From assembly GCA_017548765.1 (NCBI GenBank), contig JAFYZH010000096.1:1-64000 (forward strand): DNA of 64,000 nt, given 5' to 3'. Below the pieces are notes generated by a model. It made no database searches, was not told where the DNA came from, and was given only the letters and a program-made list of their open reading frames with translations. Below, one piece after another: positions 1 through 7,730 of this stretch; the stretch's first letter is position 1, and each line of letters starts with the position of its first letter. The position numbers were made by a program, and so were the translations under genes. Origin of the DNA: Lachnospiraceae bacterium (GTDB taxonomy: Bacteria > Bacillota > Clostridia > Lachnospirales > Lachnospiraceae).

Positions 1-717
1 CTGAAGGACTACAAGGCGAAAGACGGTATCGCGATGGGCGTTCTGGCCATCGGTATCCCGGCTTCCCTGAACAGCGTTTTGATGAGTTCGTCCAACATCA
101 TGCTCAACAATGTCATGGGCAGTTACGATGACCTCGCAGTAGCCGGCCTCGGCGTAGCCATGAAGGTCAATATGATCGTTGTTATGCTGTTGATCGGTAT
201 CGGCGGCGGCGTCCAGCCTCTGTTCGGTTATTTCTTTGGCGCGGGCAATAAAAAGCGTTACATGGAGATCTTCCGTTTCTCCATGATCCTTTCGGTCATC
301 GTCAGCATCGTCATGTCGATCATTTGCTACTTCGGTGCGGACTTCCTCGTTCGTACATTTTTGGACAATGATGACGCCTATGCGTACGCATTCAGTTTCT
401 CACGTAAGTATATTATTTCCGGACCGATTCTGGGCATCCTGTTCATCCTGATGAACGCGATCCAGGCGACGGGCGCGGCCATCCCGGCACTGATCCTGTC
501 GATCAGCCGTCAGGGCCTCGTTTTCATTCCGGTTTTGTTCACGTTAAATGCGGTATTCCATACCGAGGCAGTGGTGGCGCTGTCCCAGCCCATCACGGAC
601 TACATTGCGATTTTGATGTCCGTCGCAGTATTCTTCTTTGTTTACCGAAAGTATATCATGCGGCTTAAGCCGAGAGGACAGGTGGATGACACAAAGCAGG
701 TCGTACATAGCGATTGA
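1..717 (+). CDS. MATE family efflux transporter, C-terminal part (partial)
   Basis: The reading frame is open from base 1, so the gene begins upstream of the window; only about the last 238 residues are visible. The visible part is strongly hydrophobic, with about six membrane helices, matching the second six-helix half of a MATE (multidrug and toxin extrusion) transporter. Family features include a Gly-rich segment with GVQPLFGYFFGAGN near the start of the half, followed by long hydrophobic helices and a short basic C-terminal tail. MATE proteins export cationic drugs or metabolites by Na+ or H+ antiport across the cytoplasmic membrane; the substrate cannot be read from sequence. Its end overlaps the start of the following polymerase gene by 32 bases, suggesting co-transcription. 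Confidence 0.85.
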   Translation: MKDYKAKDGIAMGVLAIGIPASLNSVLMSSSNIMLNNVMGSYDDLAVAGLGVAMKVNMIVVMLLIGIGGGVQPLFGYFFGAGNKKRYMEIFRFSMILSVIVSIVMSIICYFGADFLVRTFLDNDDAYAYAFSFSRKYIISGPILGILFILMNAIQATGAAIPALILSISRQGLVFIPVLFTLNAVFHTEAVVALSQPITDYIAILMSVAVFFFVYRKYIMRLKPRGQVDDTKQVVHSD

Positions 718-2215
718 TCTTAAATCTTTTTACGCTTCGGTCGAGTGCGTGGACCGCGGATATGATCCGCTGGACGTAAACCTCGTCGTTGCCGACCCCA
801 GCCGGACAGAGAAGACGATCTGTCTGGCTGTTTCGCCTGCTTTGAAATCCTACAAGATCCCCGGACGTGCGCGTCTGTTTGAAGTGATCCAGCGTGTCGG
901 CGAGGTCAATGAAGAACGGAGAATGCATGCGCCGAAGCGGACCTTTACGGGTGACAGTTTCTATGCGAGCGAACTGCAGAAGGATCCTTCGTTGCAGCTG
1001 GGTTATGTGATCGCCCAGCCGCGGATGCACCGCTACATGGAGGTCAGCTCGAAGATCTACCAGATCTACCTGCGCTACATTGCCCCGGAGGATATCCACG
1101 TGTATTCGATCGATGAGGTCTTCATCGACGCGACGGCATATCTGGGAACGTATAAATGCACGGCGCATGAACTGGCGCTGCGCATGGTGCGCGACGTGCT
1201 GTCCGAGACCGGGATCACGGCGACGGCAGGTATCGGCACGAATATGTATCTGTGTAAGATCGCTATGGATATCGTGGCGAAGCATATGCCGGCAGATGCG
1301 GATGGCGTGCGGATCGCCGAACTCGACGAGATGTCGTATCGCCGCCTGCTTTGGCATCACAGGCCCATCACCGATTTTTGGCGCGTGGGACATGGCATCG
1401 CGAAACGTCTGGAGCAGAACGGCATGTACACCATGGGCGATGTAGCCCGCTGTTCGGTCGGTTCGCCCGATGATTTCCACAACGAGGAACTGCTGTATAA
1501 ACTGTTCGGCATCAACGCCGAACTGCTGATCGACCATGCCTGGGGATACGAACCTTGCACGATCGATCTGATCAAATCTTACCGCCCGTCGGAGAGCAGT
1601 CTAAGCGTCGGGCAGGTATTGCCCACACCATATACCTTTGAGAAGGCGCGCCTGGTCATCCGGGAGATGACGGACGACCTCGTTCTTTCGATGGTCGAAA
1701 AACGGCTGAACGCGGACCAGATGGTGCTGAGCGTGGGCTATGACATCTCGAACCTCGCGAAGGATTCGCCGAATGCGACGAAGTATCAGGGCGAGGTGAA
1801 ACAAGACTATTACGGACGCGCGGTGCCGAAGCATGCGCACGGTTCGATCAATCTGAAGGAGCGGACATCGTCCACGAAGATCATTCTGGAGGCGGTGACG
1901 GAGCTCTTTGAGAGGATCGTCGATCCGGAGCTTTTAGTGCGCCGGATGTACGTGGTGGCGAACCACGTGTTGCACGAGGAAAATGCACCCGATCCGAACG
2001 AATATCGGCAGTTGTCGCTGTTCGAGGATCCGGAGAAGGTGGAAGAGGAAGATGAGAAGCATCGGGCGGAACTGGAGAAGGAACGCAAGATCCAGGAAGC
2101 GATGCTTTCGATCAAACACCGCTACGGTAAGAATGCGGTGATCAAGGGAATGAATCTGGAGGAAGGCGCGACCGCGATGGAACGAAACCGTCAGGTCGGC
2201 GGTCATAAGGCATAG
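686..2215 (+). CDS. Y-family DNA polymerase (UmuC/ImpB-type translesion polymerase)
   Basis: Error-prone translesion polymerase of the Y family. The N-terminus has the family motif around IAIDLKSFYASVE, with the first catalytic Asp, a PGRARLFEV segment, and then VYSIDEVFID with the catalytic Asp-Glu pair. The C-terminal third is a charged extension with a beta-clamp-like QLSLFEDPE segment (QxxLF), consistent with sliding-clamp binding. The frame is open further upstream, but the ATG at 686 starts just before the conserved N-terminus and follows AGAGG; about 509 residues result. It resembles the Firmicutes UvrX/YqjW group more than short DinB. It is followed by a small conserved protein. No LexA-like operator was recognised. 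Confidence 0.9.
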   Translation: MTQSRSYIAIDLKSFYASVECVDRGYDPLDVNLVVADPSRTEKTICLAVSPALKSYKIPGRARLFEVIQRVGEVNEERRMHAPKRTFTGDSFYASELQKDPSLQLGYVIAQPRMHRYMEVSSKIYQIYLRYIAPEDIHVYSIDEVFIDATAYLGTYKCTAHELALRMVRDVLSETGITATAGIGTNMYLCKIAMDIVAKHMPADADGVRIAELDEMSYRRLLWHHRPITDFWRVGHGIAKRLEQNGMYTMGDVARCSVGSPDDFHNEELLYKLFGINAELLIDHAWGYEPCTIDLIKSYRPSESSLSVGQVLPTPYTFEKARLVIREMTDDLVLSMVEKRLNADQMVLSVGYDISNLAKDSPNATKYQGEVKQDYYGRAVPKHAHGSINLKERTSSTKIILEAVTELFERIVDPELLVRRMYVVANHVLHEENAPDPNEYRQLSLFEDPEKVEEEDEKHRAELEKERKIQEAMLSIKHRYGKNAVIKGMNLEEGATAMERNRQVGGHKA

Positions 2216-2238
2216 ACGGCGACAGCCAAAGGAGCAGC

Positions 2239-2511
2239 ATGGAGCAGAAACCGGAGAAAAACATAAATATGGTTTCGGGACAGACCGGGAACGACCCGTA
2301 TGAGGATCTCTACGAGCGGGAACATCCGGTCTCGAAGAAGCATCCGCAGATGTCCCTGCAGCAGCGCGCGGCGCAGTTCGCCCCGTTTGCGGCCCTCGTC
2401 GGTTATGAGGACATGATCGATGACGCGGGCGATGCATTTCGCAAAAACCGCGAGGCGGATGAAGCCGGGTTCGATCCCGAACAAATGATTTTGGCAGATG
2501 ATGGGGAATAA
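2239..2511 (+). CDS. Small conserved protein with HPxMS...RAAQFAPFAAL motif
   Basis: A 90-residue, charged, soluble protein with a central stretch HPQMSLQQRAAQFAPFAAL. From memory, similar small proteins occur next to Y-family polymerase genes in Clostridia and may be the positional equivalent of the YolD proteins that accompany such polymerases in Bacillus, although the sequence is not obviously YolD. It begins 23 bases after the polymerase stop, and an AAGGAG ribosome site precedes the ATG. The 3' end overlaps the next gene by 14 bases. Function is not established; a regulatory or accessory role for the polymerase is inferred only from the neighbourhood. Confidence 0.7.
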   Translation: MEQKPEKNINMVSGQTGNDPYEDLYEREHPVSKKHPQMSLQQRAAQFAPFAALVGYEDMIDDAGDAFRKNREADEAGFDPEQMILADDGE

Positions 2512-3553
2512 ACCTGAAAACATACAAGATGAGATAGAGCGGCTCCGGGAGCAGCAGGAACTGAAGAACCGGGTCCGCAGAAGACGCAGGAGAAACAGGC
2601 TTGTGAAACGTATTTTGACAGGCCTTCTTTTGGTGTGCCTGATCACGGTTGTGATCCTGTTTTTGTACTTCCCGCTGGTGCGTAAGGATTTCCGTTTCCT
2701 GCCGTTTTTGAAGCCGGCGAAGCCTACGGAGCCCGCGATCTCTGAAGCACTGGAAGATCCTGAAAGATCGCTCTTTATCACGTTTGCGGATGTAGGGGAG
2801 GGGGACTGCACGATCGTCTATGACCCGAATTCAAAAAAAGCGTTGATCATCGATGCGGGATATTGGAATTATGCCGCGCATGTCGTAGAGCAGGTGAAGC
2901 GCTTCGGTGAGGTGCAGGAAGTGCAGATGATCTTGACGCATCCGCACGCGGACCACATGGGAGGCTTGACGGAGATCCTGAAGAAAAAGACGCTGCCGGT
3001 AACGCGGTTTTACTATTCGGCGCCGACGGCCGGCGAGAGCGCATTTGCCGAACTGAAAGAAGAGGCGGAGAGGCAGGAACTGCAGATCCGCGCACTGGCT
3101 GCCGGGGATAGTTTTGCCTTCGGGGGCGCTCAGATCACGGTCGTGTCGCCAAGAAACGAAGCCTACGAGGATATGAATAATGCTTCGCTAGCGGTACTCA
3201 TTGCCCACGAAGGGCATAAGATCCTGATCGCGGGCGATATGGAGCGGGAAGCGGAGAGCGTGCTTTGCGACAGTGAGTATGCCTCGCTGATCCGCGACGT
3301 GGACATCCTGCGCGTGGGCCATCACGGCAGTAATTCATCGAGTTCCTACCGGTTTCTGGATCTGACCTACCCGGGGATCGCCGTGATCAGTGCCGGAGCG
3401 GGCAATGCATACGGACACCCGGACCCGGACGTCCTGTCACGCCTGGAGGATCTGGCACGCGTAAGGAGCGGCGGCTGCGAGATCTTACGTACCGACCGCG
3501 ACGGGGATATCCTGTTTCTATCTGAACCCGGCCATTTGAAAAGAGTAAAATAA
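2498..3553 (+). CDS. Membrane-anchored metallo-beta-lactamase-fold hydrolase (ComEC-C-like)
   Basis: 351 residues. A basic cytoplasmic N-terminus is followed by one membrane helix (about residues 35-57), then a metallo-beta-lactamase domain that should face outside. Metal-binding motifs are clear: DVGEGDCTIV at the start of the fold, THPHADHMGG (HxHxDH), a later AGDME Asp and VGHHGSNSSSS. This arrangement is typical of the stand-alone relatives of the ComEC/Rec2 C-terminal domain, often annotated as competence-like hydrolases that may act on DNA or nucleotides; the substrate is not known. It is at the end of the MATE-polymerase group, with a separate promoter following. It is distinct from the full ComEC encoded at 27017-29458. 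Confidence 0.8.
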   Translation: MMGNKPENIQDEIERLREQQELKNRVRRRRRRNRLVKRILTGLLLVCLITVVILFLYFPLVRKDFRFLPFLKPAKPTEPAISEALEDPERSLFITFADVGEGDCTIVYDPNSKKALIIDAGYWNYAAHVVEQVKRFGEVQEVQMILTHPHADHMGGLTEILKKKTLPVTRFYYSAPTAGESAFAELKEEAERQELQIRALAAGDSFAFGGAQITVVSPRNEAYEDMNNASLAVLIAHEGHKILIAGDMEREAESVLCDSEYASLIRDVDILRVGHHGSNSSSSYRFLDLTYPGIAVISAGAGNAYGHPDPDVLSRLEDLARVRSGGCEILRTDRDGDILFLSEPGHLKRVK

Positions 3554-3576
3554 TACTACCATTATCCTTGATATTA

Positions 3577-3585
3577 TGGTATAAT
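3577..3585 (+). promoter_or_regulatory. Extended -10 promoter before the c-di-AMP operon
   Basis: TGgTATAAT at 3577-3585 is an exact extended -10 element. At the usual distance upstream (3557-3562, TACCAT) the -35 is poor, which fits extended -10 promoters. It lies 66 bases before the ATG at 3652 and would drive the 3652-7438 gene group. Confidence 0.5.
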
Positions 3586-3651
3586 GCTATTTGTAGGAGT
3601 ATGGGTTACTATGCCCATTCGCCTATGGATCATTTTCAAGGGAGGCAGCGT

Positions 3652-4119
3652 ATGTATTCACAGGATAAGATCAAACGCATGACGCAGATCGCACTGAATG
3701 AACAGAATGAAAAGCGTCATCACCTGTATGCGCATACCTTTTCCCGCGGGGATTATCTGTCCTTCTACCTGTTCAAGACATTCCTCTGCGTGACCATCGC
3801 TTTTCTGCTGGTCATCGGCGGGATATTCCTGATCGCGGTGGAGGAGAACATGATCTCTGTCCGTGAATTCGAATGGAAGAAGTACCTGACCGTTATCGGA
3901 ATCTCGTATTTCAGCCTGCTCGTTGTTCACGGTATGATCACTCTTATTGTATACTTCCTTCGCTATAAGGCGGCGGAGAAGTTTGCGAAGAAGCAGCTGT
4001 CTCTGCTGAAAGGCCTGGCTCAGTATTACCCTGAGGAGGCGACGGATACAAAAGAAGGAGATAAGTCTTATGACGAACTTACTGGTGTTTCGGGAACGCC
4101 TGAAGAAGATATACAGTGA
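3652..4119 (+). CDS. Two-helix membrane protein of unknown function, first gene of cdaA operon
   Basis: 155 residues. The start at 3652 is chosen because GGGAGG lies just upstream; the frame is open further 5' but that part overlaps the promoter. A charged N-terminal segment is followed by two hydrophobic helices (around residues 40-62 and 79-103) with a short loop, then a charged C-terminal tail ending in an acidic stretch. I do not recognise a family. The 3' end overlaps the next gene by 50 bases, so it is translationally linked to the membrane protein that precedes cdaA. A role in membrane-associated c-di-AMP synthesis or its control is inferred only from position. Confidence 0.7.
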   Translation: MYSQDKIKRMTQIALNEQNEKRHHLYAHTFSRGDYLSFYLFKTFLCVTIAFLLVIGGIFLIAVEENMISVREFEWKKYLTVIGISYFSLLVVHGMITLIVYFLRYKAAEKFAKKQLSLLKGLAQYYPEEATDTKEGDKSYDELTGVSGTPEEDIQ

Positions 4120-5107
4120 GTACAGTCGGTGGATCGACGCCGGACTGCGCTTTTTGCTTTCGTTTATCACATTGATCGTGATCAATGTTAAAACCGGTTA
4201 TATGACGCAGATGAATTCGGAGCTGGTCCTGATCGCACTGGCTCTGCTTTCCGGCGTGCTTCCGGCAGGCTTCGGCTTCGTGATATCCATCCTGTTCATC
4301 ACCTTGAACCTTTTGGAAGTCTCAAAACTGCTCGCGGCTTTCGTTCCGCTGTTCGGCTTGCTCATGTATTTGATCTATTTTTCGTTCAAACCGGGCAATG
4401 CGATCTTTGCGAACGTCGCTTTGGTTTTGGGACTGGTCGGCATGCCCGCGCCGATCGGGATCGCCATCGGGCTGCTTTCAACGCCGCTTGCGATCGTTCC
4501 CGCGATCTTCGGCCTGATGCTTTCCGCTTATGTAAACTACATCGATTCGAACTTCATGGTCCTTACGTCGGATGTAGGAAGCATCTTCAAGCAAGGTATC
4601 ACGGTAGTGAAGGGAGCGTTCCTGGACGACCGGATATGGACCTGCGTCGTTGTGCTGATCATCGTCACTGTGGTCGTATTCATCATTCGCCGCACGTTCT
4701 TCCATAACAACTGGATCTTCGCGATCGCCATTGGCGTCGTTTTGTATCTGGTCCTGACCCTGATCTTTGCATTGGTGCTGGATCAGGAGATCCGGCCGCT
4801 GTCACTGGTATTGAACGTATTCTTCGCGACGCTGGTCGGCTTCGTGCTGCATTTCCTGTTCTTTATGGTGGATTCGCTACGAGTCGAACATGTACAGTTT
4901 GAGGACGATGAATACTATTATTACGTTAAAGCCGTACCGAAGGTCCGCGTGACCGCTCCTGAGGTGCGTGTCACTAAGATCAATTCACGTAAAGTGAAGG
5001 AGGAGACAAAGACGTCGGAACAGGTCGTTTTCCTGGACGCCTCGGCGCCGAAGACAGAGAAAGAAGCTGAGGTCAGGGAAACCTCAGAAAGTGAGGAAGA
5101 GGAGTGA
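4070..5107 (+). CDS. Polytopic membrane protein upstream of cdaA, unknown function
   Basis: 345 residues with roughly nine hydrophobic helices covering residues 20-275, followed by a charged, probably cytoplasmic tail of about 70 residues rich in Glu and Lys. GAAGGAG precedes the ATG at a good distance. The stop overlaps the GTG of cdaA by four bases (GTGA), so translation of the two is coupled. I do not recognise a named family; it resembles membrane proteins seen before cdaA in other Clostridia. It may be a partner of the integral-membrane cyclase, comparable in position but not in sequence to known CdaA partners such as CdaR. Confidence 0.75.
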   Translation: MTNLLVFRERLKKIYSEYSRWIDAGLRFLLSFITLIVINVKTGYMTQMNSELVLIALALLSGVLPAGFGFVISILFITLNLLEVSKLLAAFVPLFGLLMYLIYFSFKPGNAIFANVALVLGLVGMPAPIGIAIGLLSTPLAIVPAIFGLMLSAYVNYIDSNFMVLTSDVGSIFKQGITVVKGAFLDDRIWTCVVVLIIVTVVVFIIRRTFFHNNWIFAIAIGVVLYLVLTLIFALVLDQEIRPLSLVLNVFFATLVGFVLHFLFFMVDSLRVEHVQFEDDEYYYYVKAVPKVRVTAPEVRVTKINSRKVKEETKTSEQVVFLDASAPKTEKEAEVRETSESEEEE

Positions 5108-5970
5108 AACAGATTATAGAATTTTGGGGTGATACGTTCTCCTGGGTAAAGGCCAGCCTCGGCGTTACGGGTATCATCGAGATCATCATCCTTTCGATCA
5201 GTGTATATTATATCCTGCGCTGGTTCCAAAAGACCCAGACATGGACGTTGCTGAAGGGTCTCGTCATCATCTTGGCGATCATGCTTGCCGCATATATCAT
5301 GCAGTTGCGAGTTATCCTGTCGATCCTGCAGAGCGCGTTCGGAGTCGGGATCATCGCGTTCTTCGTCTTATTCCAACCCGAACTCAGACGAGGTCTGGAA
5401 CAGTTAGGACGAAGGAACCTACGATTGGCCGGCTTGTTTGACGGCGCGAAGAACGAGCGCTTCAGTGAAGAGACGCGTGACGCGATCGCATCGGCCTGCT
5501 TCGAGATGGGAAGTGAGAAGGTCGGAGCCCTGATCGTGATCGAGAACTTAACACCGCTGGGTGAATTCGAAAAGACGGGCATTCCGCTCGACGCAGTGAT
5601 CTCCACACAGCTTTTGAACCAGATCTTTGAGAAGAACACGCCGCTCCACGATGGCGCCGTTTTGGTGCGTCAGAACCGCGTGGCAGCAGCGACTTGCGTA
5701 TTACCGGTTTCGAAGAATATGAGCATCAGCCATTCACTCGGAACGCGTCACCGTGCGGGTATCGGCGTCAGCGAGGTATCCGACTGTTTCGTTATCATCG
5801 TCTCGGAAGAGACCGGACATGTGTCCATCGCTGAGGACGGTGTTTTGACGCGTAATGTATCGATGGAAAAACTGGTCGCAAAGATGGAAGCGATCCGCGT
5901 GATCGAAGCTCCCACGAAGCGGTTCAGGTTCAGGAAGGGCAAAAAGAATGAAAAACATGTTGAAGAATAA
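5104..5970 (+). CDS. cdaA: Diadenylate cyclase CdaA (c-di-AMP synthase)
   Basis: Condenses two ATP into cyclic di-AMP, the second messenger that controls potassium and osmolyte balance and cell-wall homeostasis. 288 residues: three membrane helices in the first 100 residues, then the DAC domain. Catalytic signatures are present: LHDGAV with D183 of the DGA motif and GTRHRAG with R215-H216-R217 of the RHR motif. The start is a GTG overlapping the stop of the preceding gene. cdaR follows with a 23-base overlap, the usual cdaA-cdaR pairing; the glmM gene that often comes third is absent here and an HPr gene is found instead. Confidence 0.97.
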   Translation: MKQIIEFWGDTFSWVKASLGVTGIIEIIILSISVYYILRWFQKTQTWTLLKGLVIILAIMLAAYIMQLRVILSILQSAFGVGIIAFFVLFQPELRRGLEQLGRRNLRLAGLFDGAKNERFSEETRDAIASACFEMGSEKVGALIVIENLTPLGEFEKTGIPLDAVISTQLLNQIFEKNTPLHDGAVLVRQNRVAAATCVLPVSKNMSISHSLGTRHRAGIGVSEVSDCFVIIVSEETGHVSIAEDGVLTRNVSMEKLVAKMEAIRVIEAPTKRFRFRKGKKNEKHVEE

Positions 5971-7438
5971 TCTGTTGATGAAGATCATATCTTTGTTTGC
6001 CGGTGTGTTCATCTGGATACTGGTCGTATACAACCTGAATCCCATGGCGACGAAGACATTTACCGTTCCGGTCACCTTCATCAACCAGAGTAAATTAGAA
6101 GCACAGGGCCAGACATGGGTCGGCGATAAACCCACGGTCGATCTGACCGTTTCGGCGCGAAGCCTCGACATCGGATCCATTTCCGCGGATGATTTTGTCG
6201 TGGAAGGCGATCTCGCGGGTATGTACGGCCTCAGTGAGGACCAGAAGCACTGCGATATCGTCGTGAAGACGGTCCGAAATGAAAACATCATCGAAAAGGT
6301 CGAATTACAGACCACTTGGATCTACGTTGATATCGAACCGTTTATCGAGCGTAAGTTTGCGATCGTTCCGATCAGTGATAACGTTTCACTGGCGCCGGAT
6401 TACCTGAAAGGTAAGGTAACGGTATCCCCGAGCGAGATCACGATCCGCGGACGTCGTTCCGATGTGTCCAGGATCTATCAGGCAGTCGTTTATATTTCCG
6501 GTCAGGATGTAAATGAAGGCTTCACCGAGAGGGTCACTCCGGTCCTGGTCGATGAAAAACAGAACGAGCTGAAACCGGTAACGGACCTGAAGTCTGTTGC
6601 CGAGATCACAACGACCGTAACTGCTACGGTTCCGATCATGTTGTCCAAATCGCTGAATATTTCCGTAAAAGCGACCGGTACGCCGGCGGAAGGTTATTAT
6701 CTGCGTGAGGCGACTCCCAGCCGTGAGAAGATCAACGTTATCGGCCCGAAGGAGGATCTGAAATCATTGTCCGAGATCGTTTTGGATCCGGATATCAGCA
6801 ATCTGTCCGAGTCGAAGACCGAGTCCATCCAGCTGGCACGTTATCTTCTGAAAGTCTCTGAGAACATCAAACTCGCGGATAATGAAGAGAATTCGATCTC
6901 CGTGGAACTGGATATCGCGAAGAAACCGACGAAACTCTATCGTTTCGACAAGATCGAGATGGAGAATAAAAACCCGCTGTTCGAATACTCAATGGTCAAA
7001 GACACCTACGAGATCGAGGTAGAATTCGACTCGGATAAAGTGGATCGGCCGCAGGTCGAAAATATCCGTGTTTCCGTGAATGTAGCCGGATTACAGATCG
7101 GTGATGTGCACACGTTCAGCAAGAGTTCTGTGAACGTTGTACTTCCTGAAGGATGTACGCTCCTTCGTAAGGATGATGTTGAGATCAGCGTTTCCGAGAA
7201 AACGACACAGTTCAATCCGCCGACGTTTCCGGAGCCGCCTACCGAGGCGCCTACGGTCACTCCGACGGAGCCGATAACGGAGCCACCGACCGAGCCGTCT
7301 ACTCCTGAGCCTACAGAGACCGTCCCTGAAGAGACGCAGGAGCCGACACCGGAAGAGACGATCCCTGAGGAGACTACGGAAGGATCGACCGAAACGATCG
7401 AGGAATCTTCCGAGCAGTTACCTTATGTGATCGAATAG
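5948..7438 (+). CDS. cdaR: CdaR (YbbR-domain) regulator of CdaA, with Pro/Thr/Glu-rich tail
   Basis: 496 residues. A single membrane helix close to the N-terminus (about residues 9-28) anchors a large extracytoplasmic region made of repeated YbbR beta-domains (roughly residues 35-415). CdaR proteins bind and modulate the membrane cyclase CdaA. Unusually, the last 75 or so residues form a low-complexity tail of Pro, Thr and Glu (PTEAPTVTPTEP and similar) that should sit in the cell wall. It overlaps cdaA by 23 bases. The tail resembles linkers in other secreted proteins of this window (29697-35057, 56179-57513). Confidence 0.92.
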   Translation: MKNMLKNNLLMKIISLFAGVFIWILVVYNLNPMATKTFTVPVTFINQSKLEAQGQTWVGDKPTVDLTVSARSLDIGSISADDFVVEGDLAGMYGLSEDQKHCDIVVKTVRNENIIEKVELQTTWIYVDIEPFIERKFAIVPISDNVSLAPDYLKGKVTVSPSEITIRGRRSDVSRIYQAVVYISGQDVNEGFTERVTPVLVDEKQNELKPVTDLKSVAEITTTVTATVPIMLSKSLNISVKATGTPAEGYYLREATPSREKINVIGPKEDLKSLSEIVLDPDISNLSESKTESIQLARYLLKVSENIKLADNEENSISVELDIAKKPTKLYRFDKIEMENKNPLFEYSMVKDTYEIEVEFDSDKVDRPQVENIRVSVNVAGLQIGDVHTFSKSSVNVVLPEGCTLLRKDDVEISVSEKTTQFNPPTFPEPPTEAPTVTPTEPITEPPTEPSTPEPTETVPEETQEPTPEETIPEETTEGSTETIEESSEQLPYVIE

Positions 7439-7462
7439 CGTTACACATTTGGAGGTTTCATT

Positions 7463-7726
7463 TTGGTTAATCATAAAGTTGTGATCACGAATCCGACCGG
7501 CTTGCATCTGCGTGCCGCCGGCGTGCTTTGCACCGAAGCAGTAAAATTTAAGAGTAAGATCACGTTTTCCCGTTCTACGACGACGGCGAACGCAAAGAGT
7601 GTGCTCAGCGTTCTCGGCGCCGGCATCAAATGCGGAGACGAACTGGAGTTCGTCTGCGAAGGAGAAGATGAAGATCAGGCACTCAGTGCCATGATGACAG
7701 TGATCAATAACGGTTTAGGAGAATAA
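7463..7726 (+). CDS. ptsH: HPr-family phosphocarrier protein
   Basis: 87 residues, the normal HPr length. HPr passes phosphate from enzyme I to sugar-specific PTS enzymes and, when phosphorylated on serine, acts in catabolite control. His15 lies in GLHLRAAG with Arg17 conserved; the usual Pro after Arg is Ala here. Ser46 is kept in NAKSVLSVLG, so both phosphorylation sites appear present. The start is TTG at 7463, seven bases after GGAGG; no ATG is available. It lies 24 bases after cdaR, so it may be read from the same transcript. Enzyme I is not in the window. Confidence 0.88.
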   Translation: MVNHKVVITNPTGLHLRAAGVLCTEAVKFKSKITFSRSTTTANAKSVLSVLGAGIKCGDELEFVCEGEDEDQALSAMMTVINNGLGE

Positions 7727-7730
7727 AACA

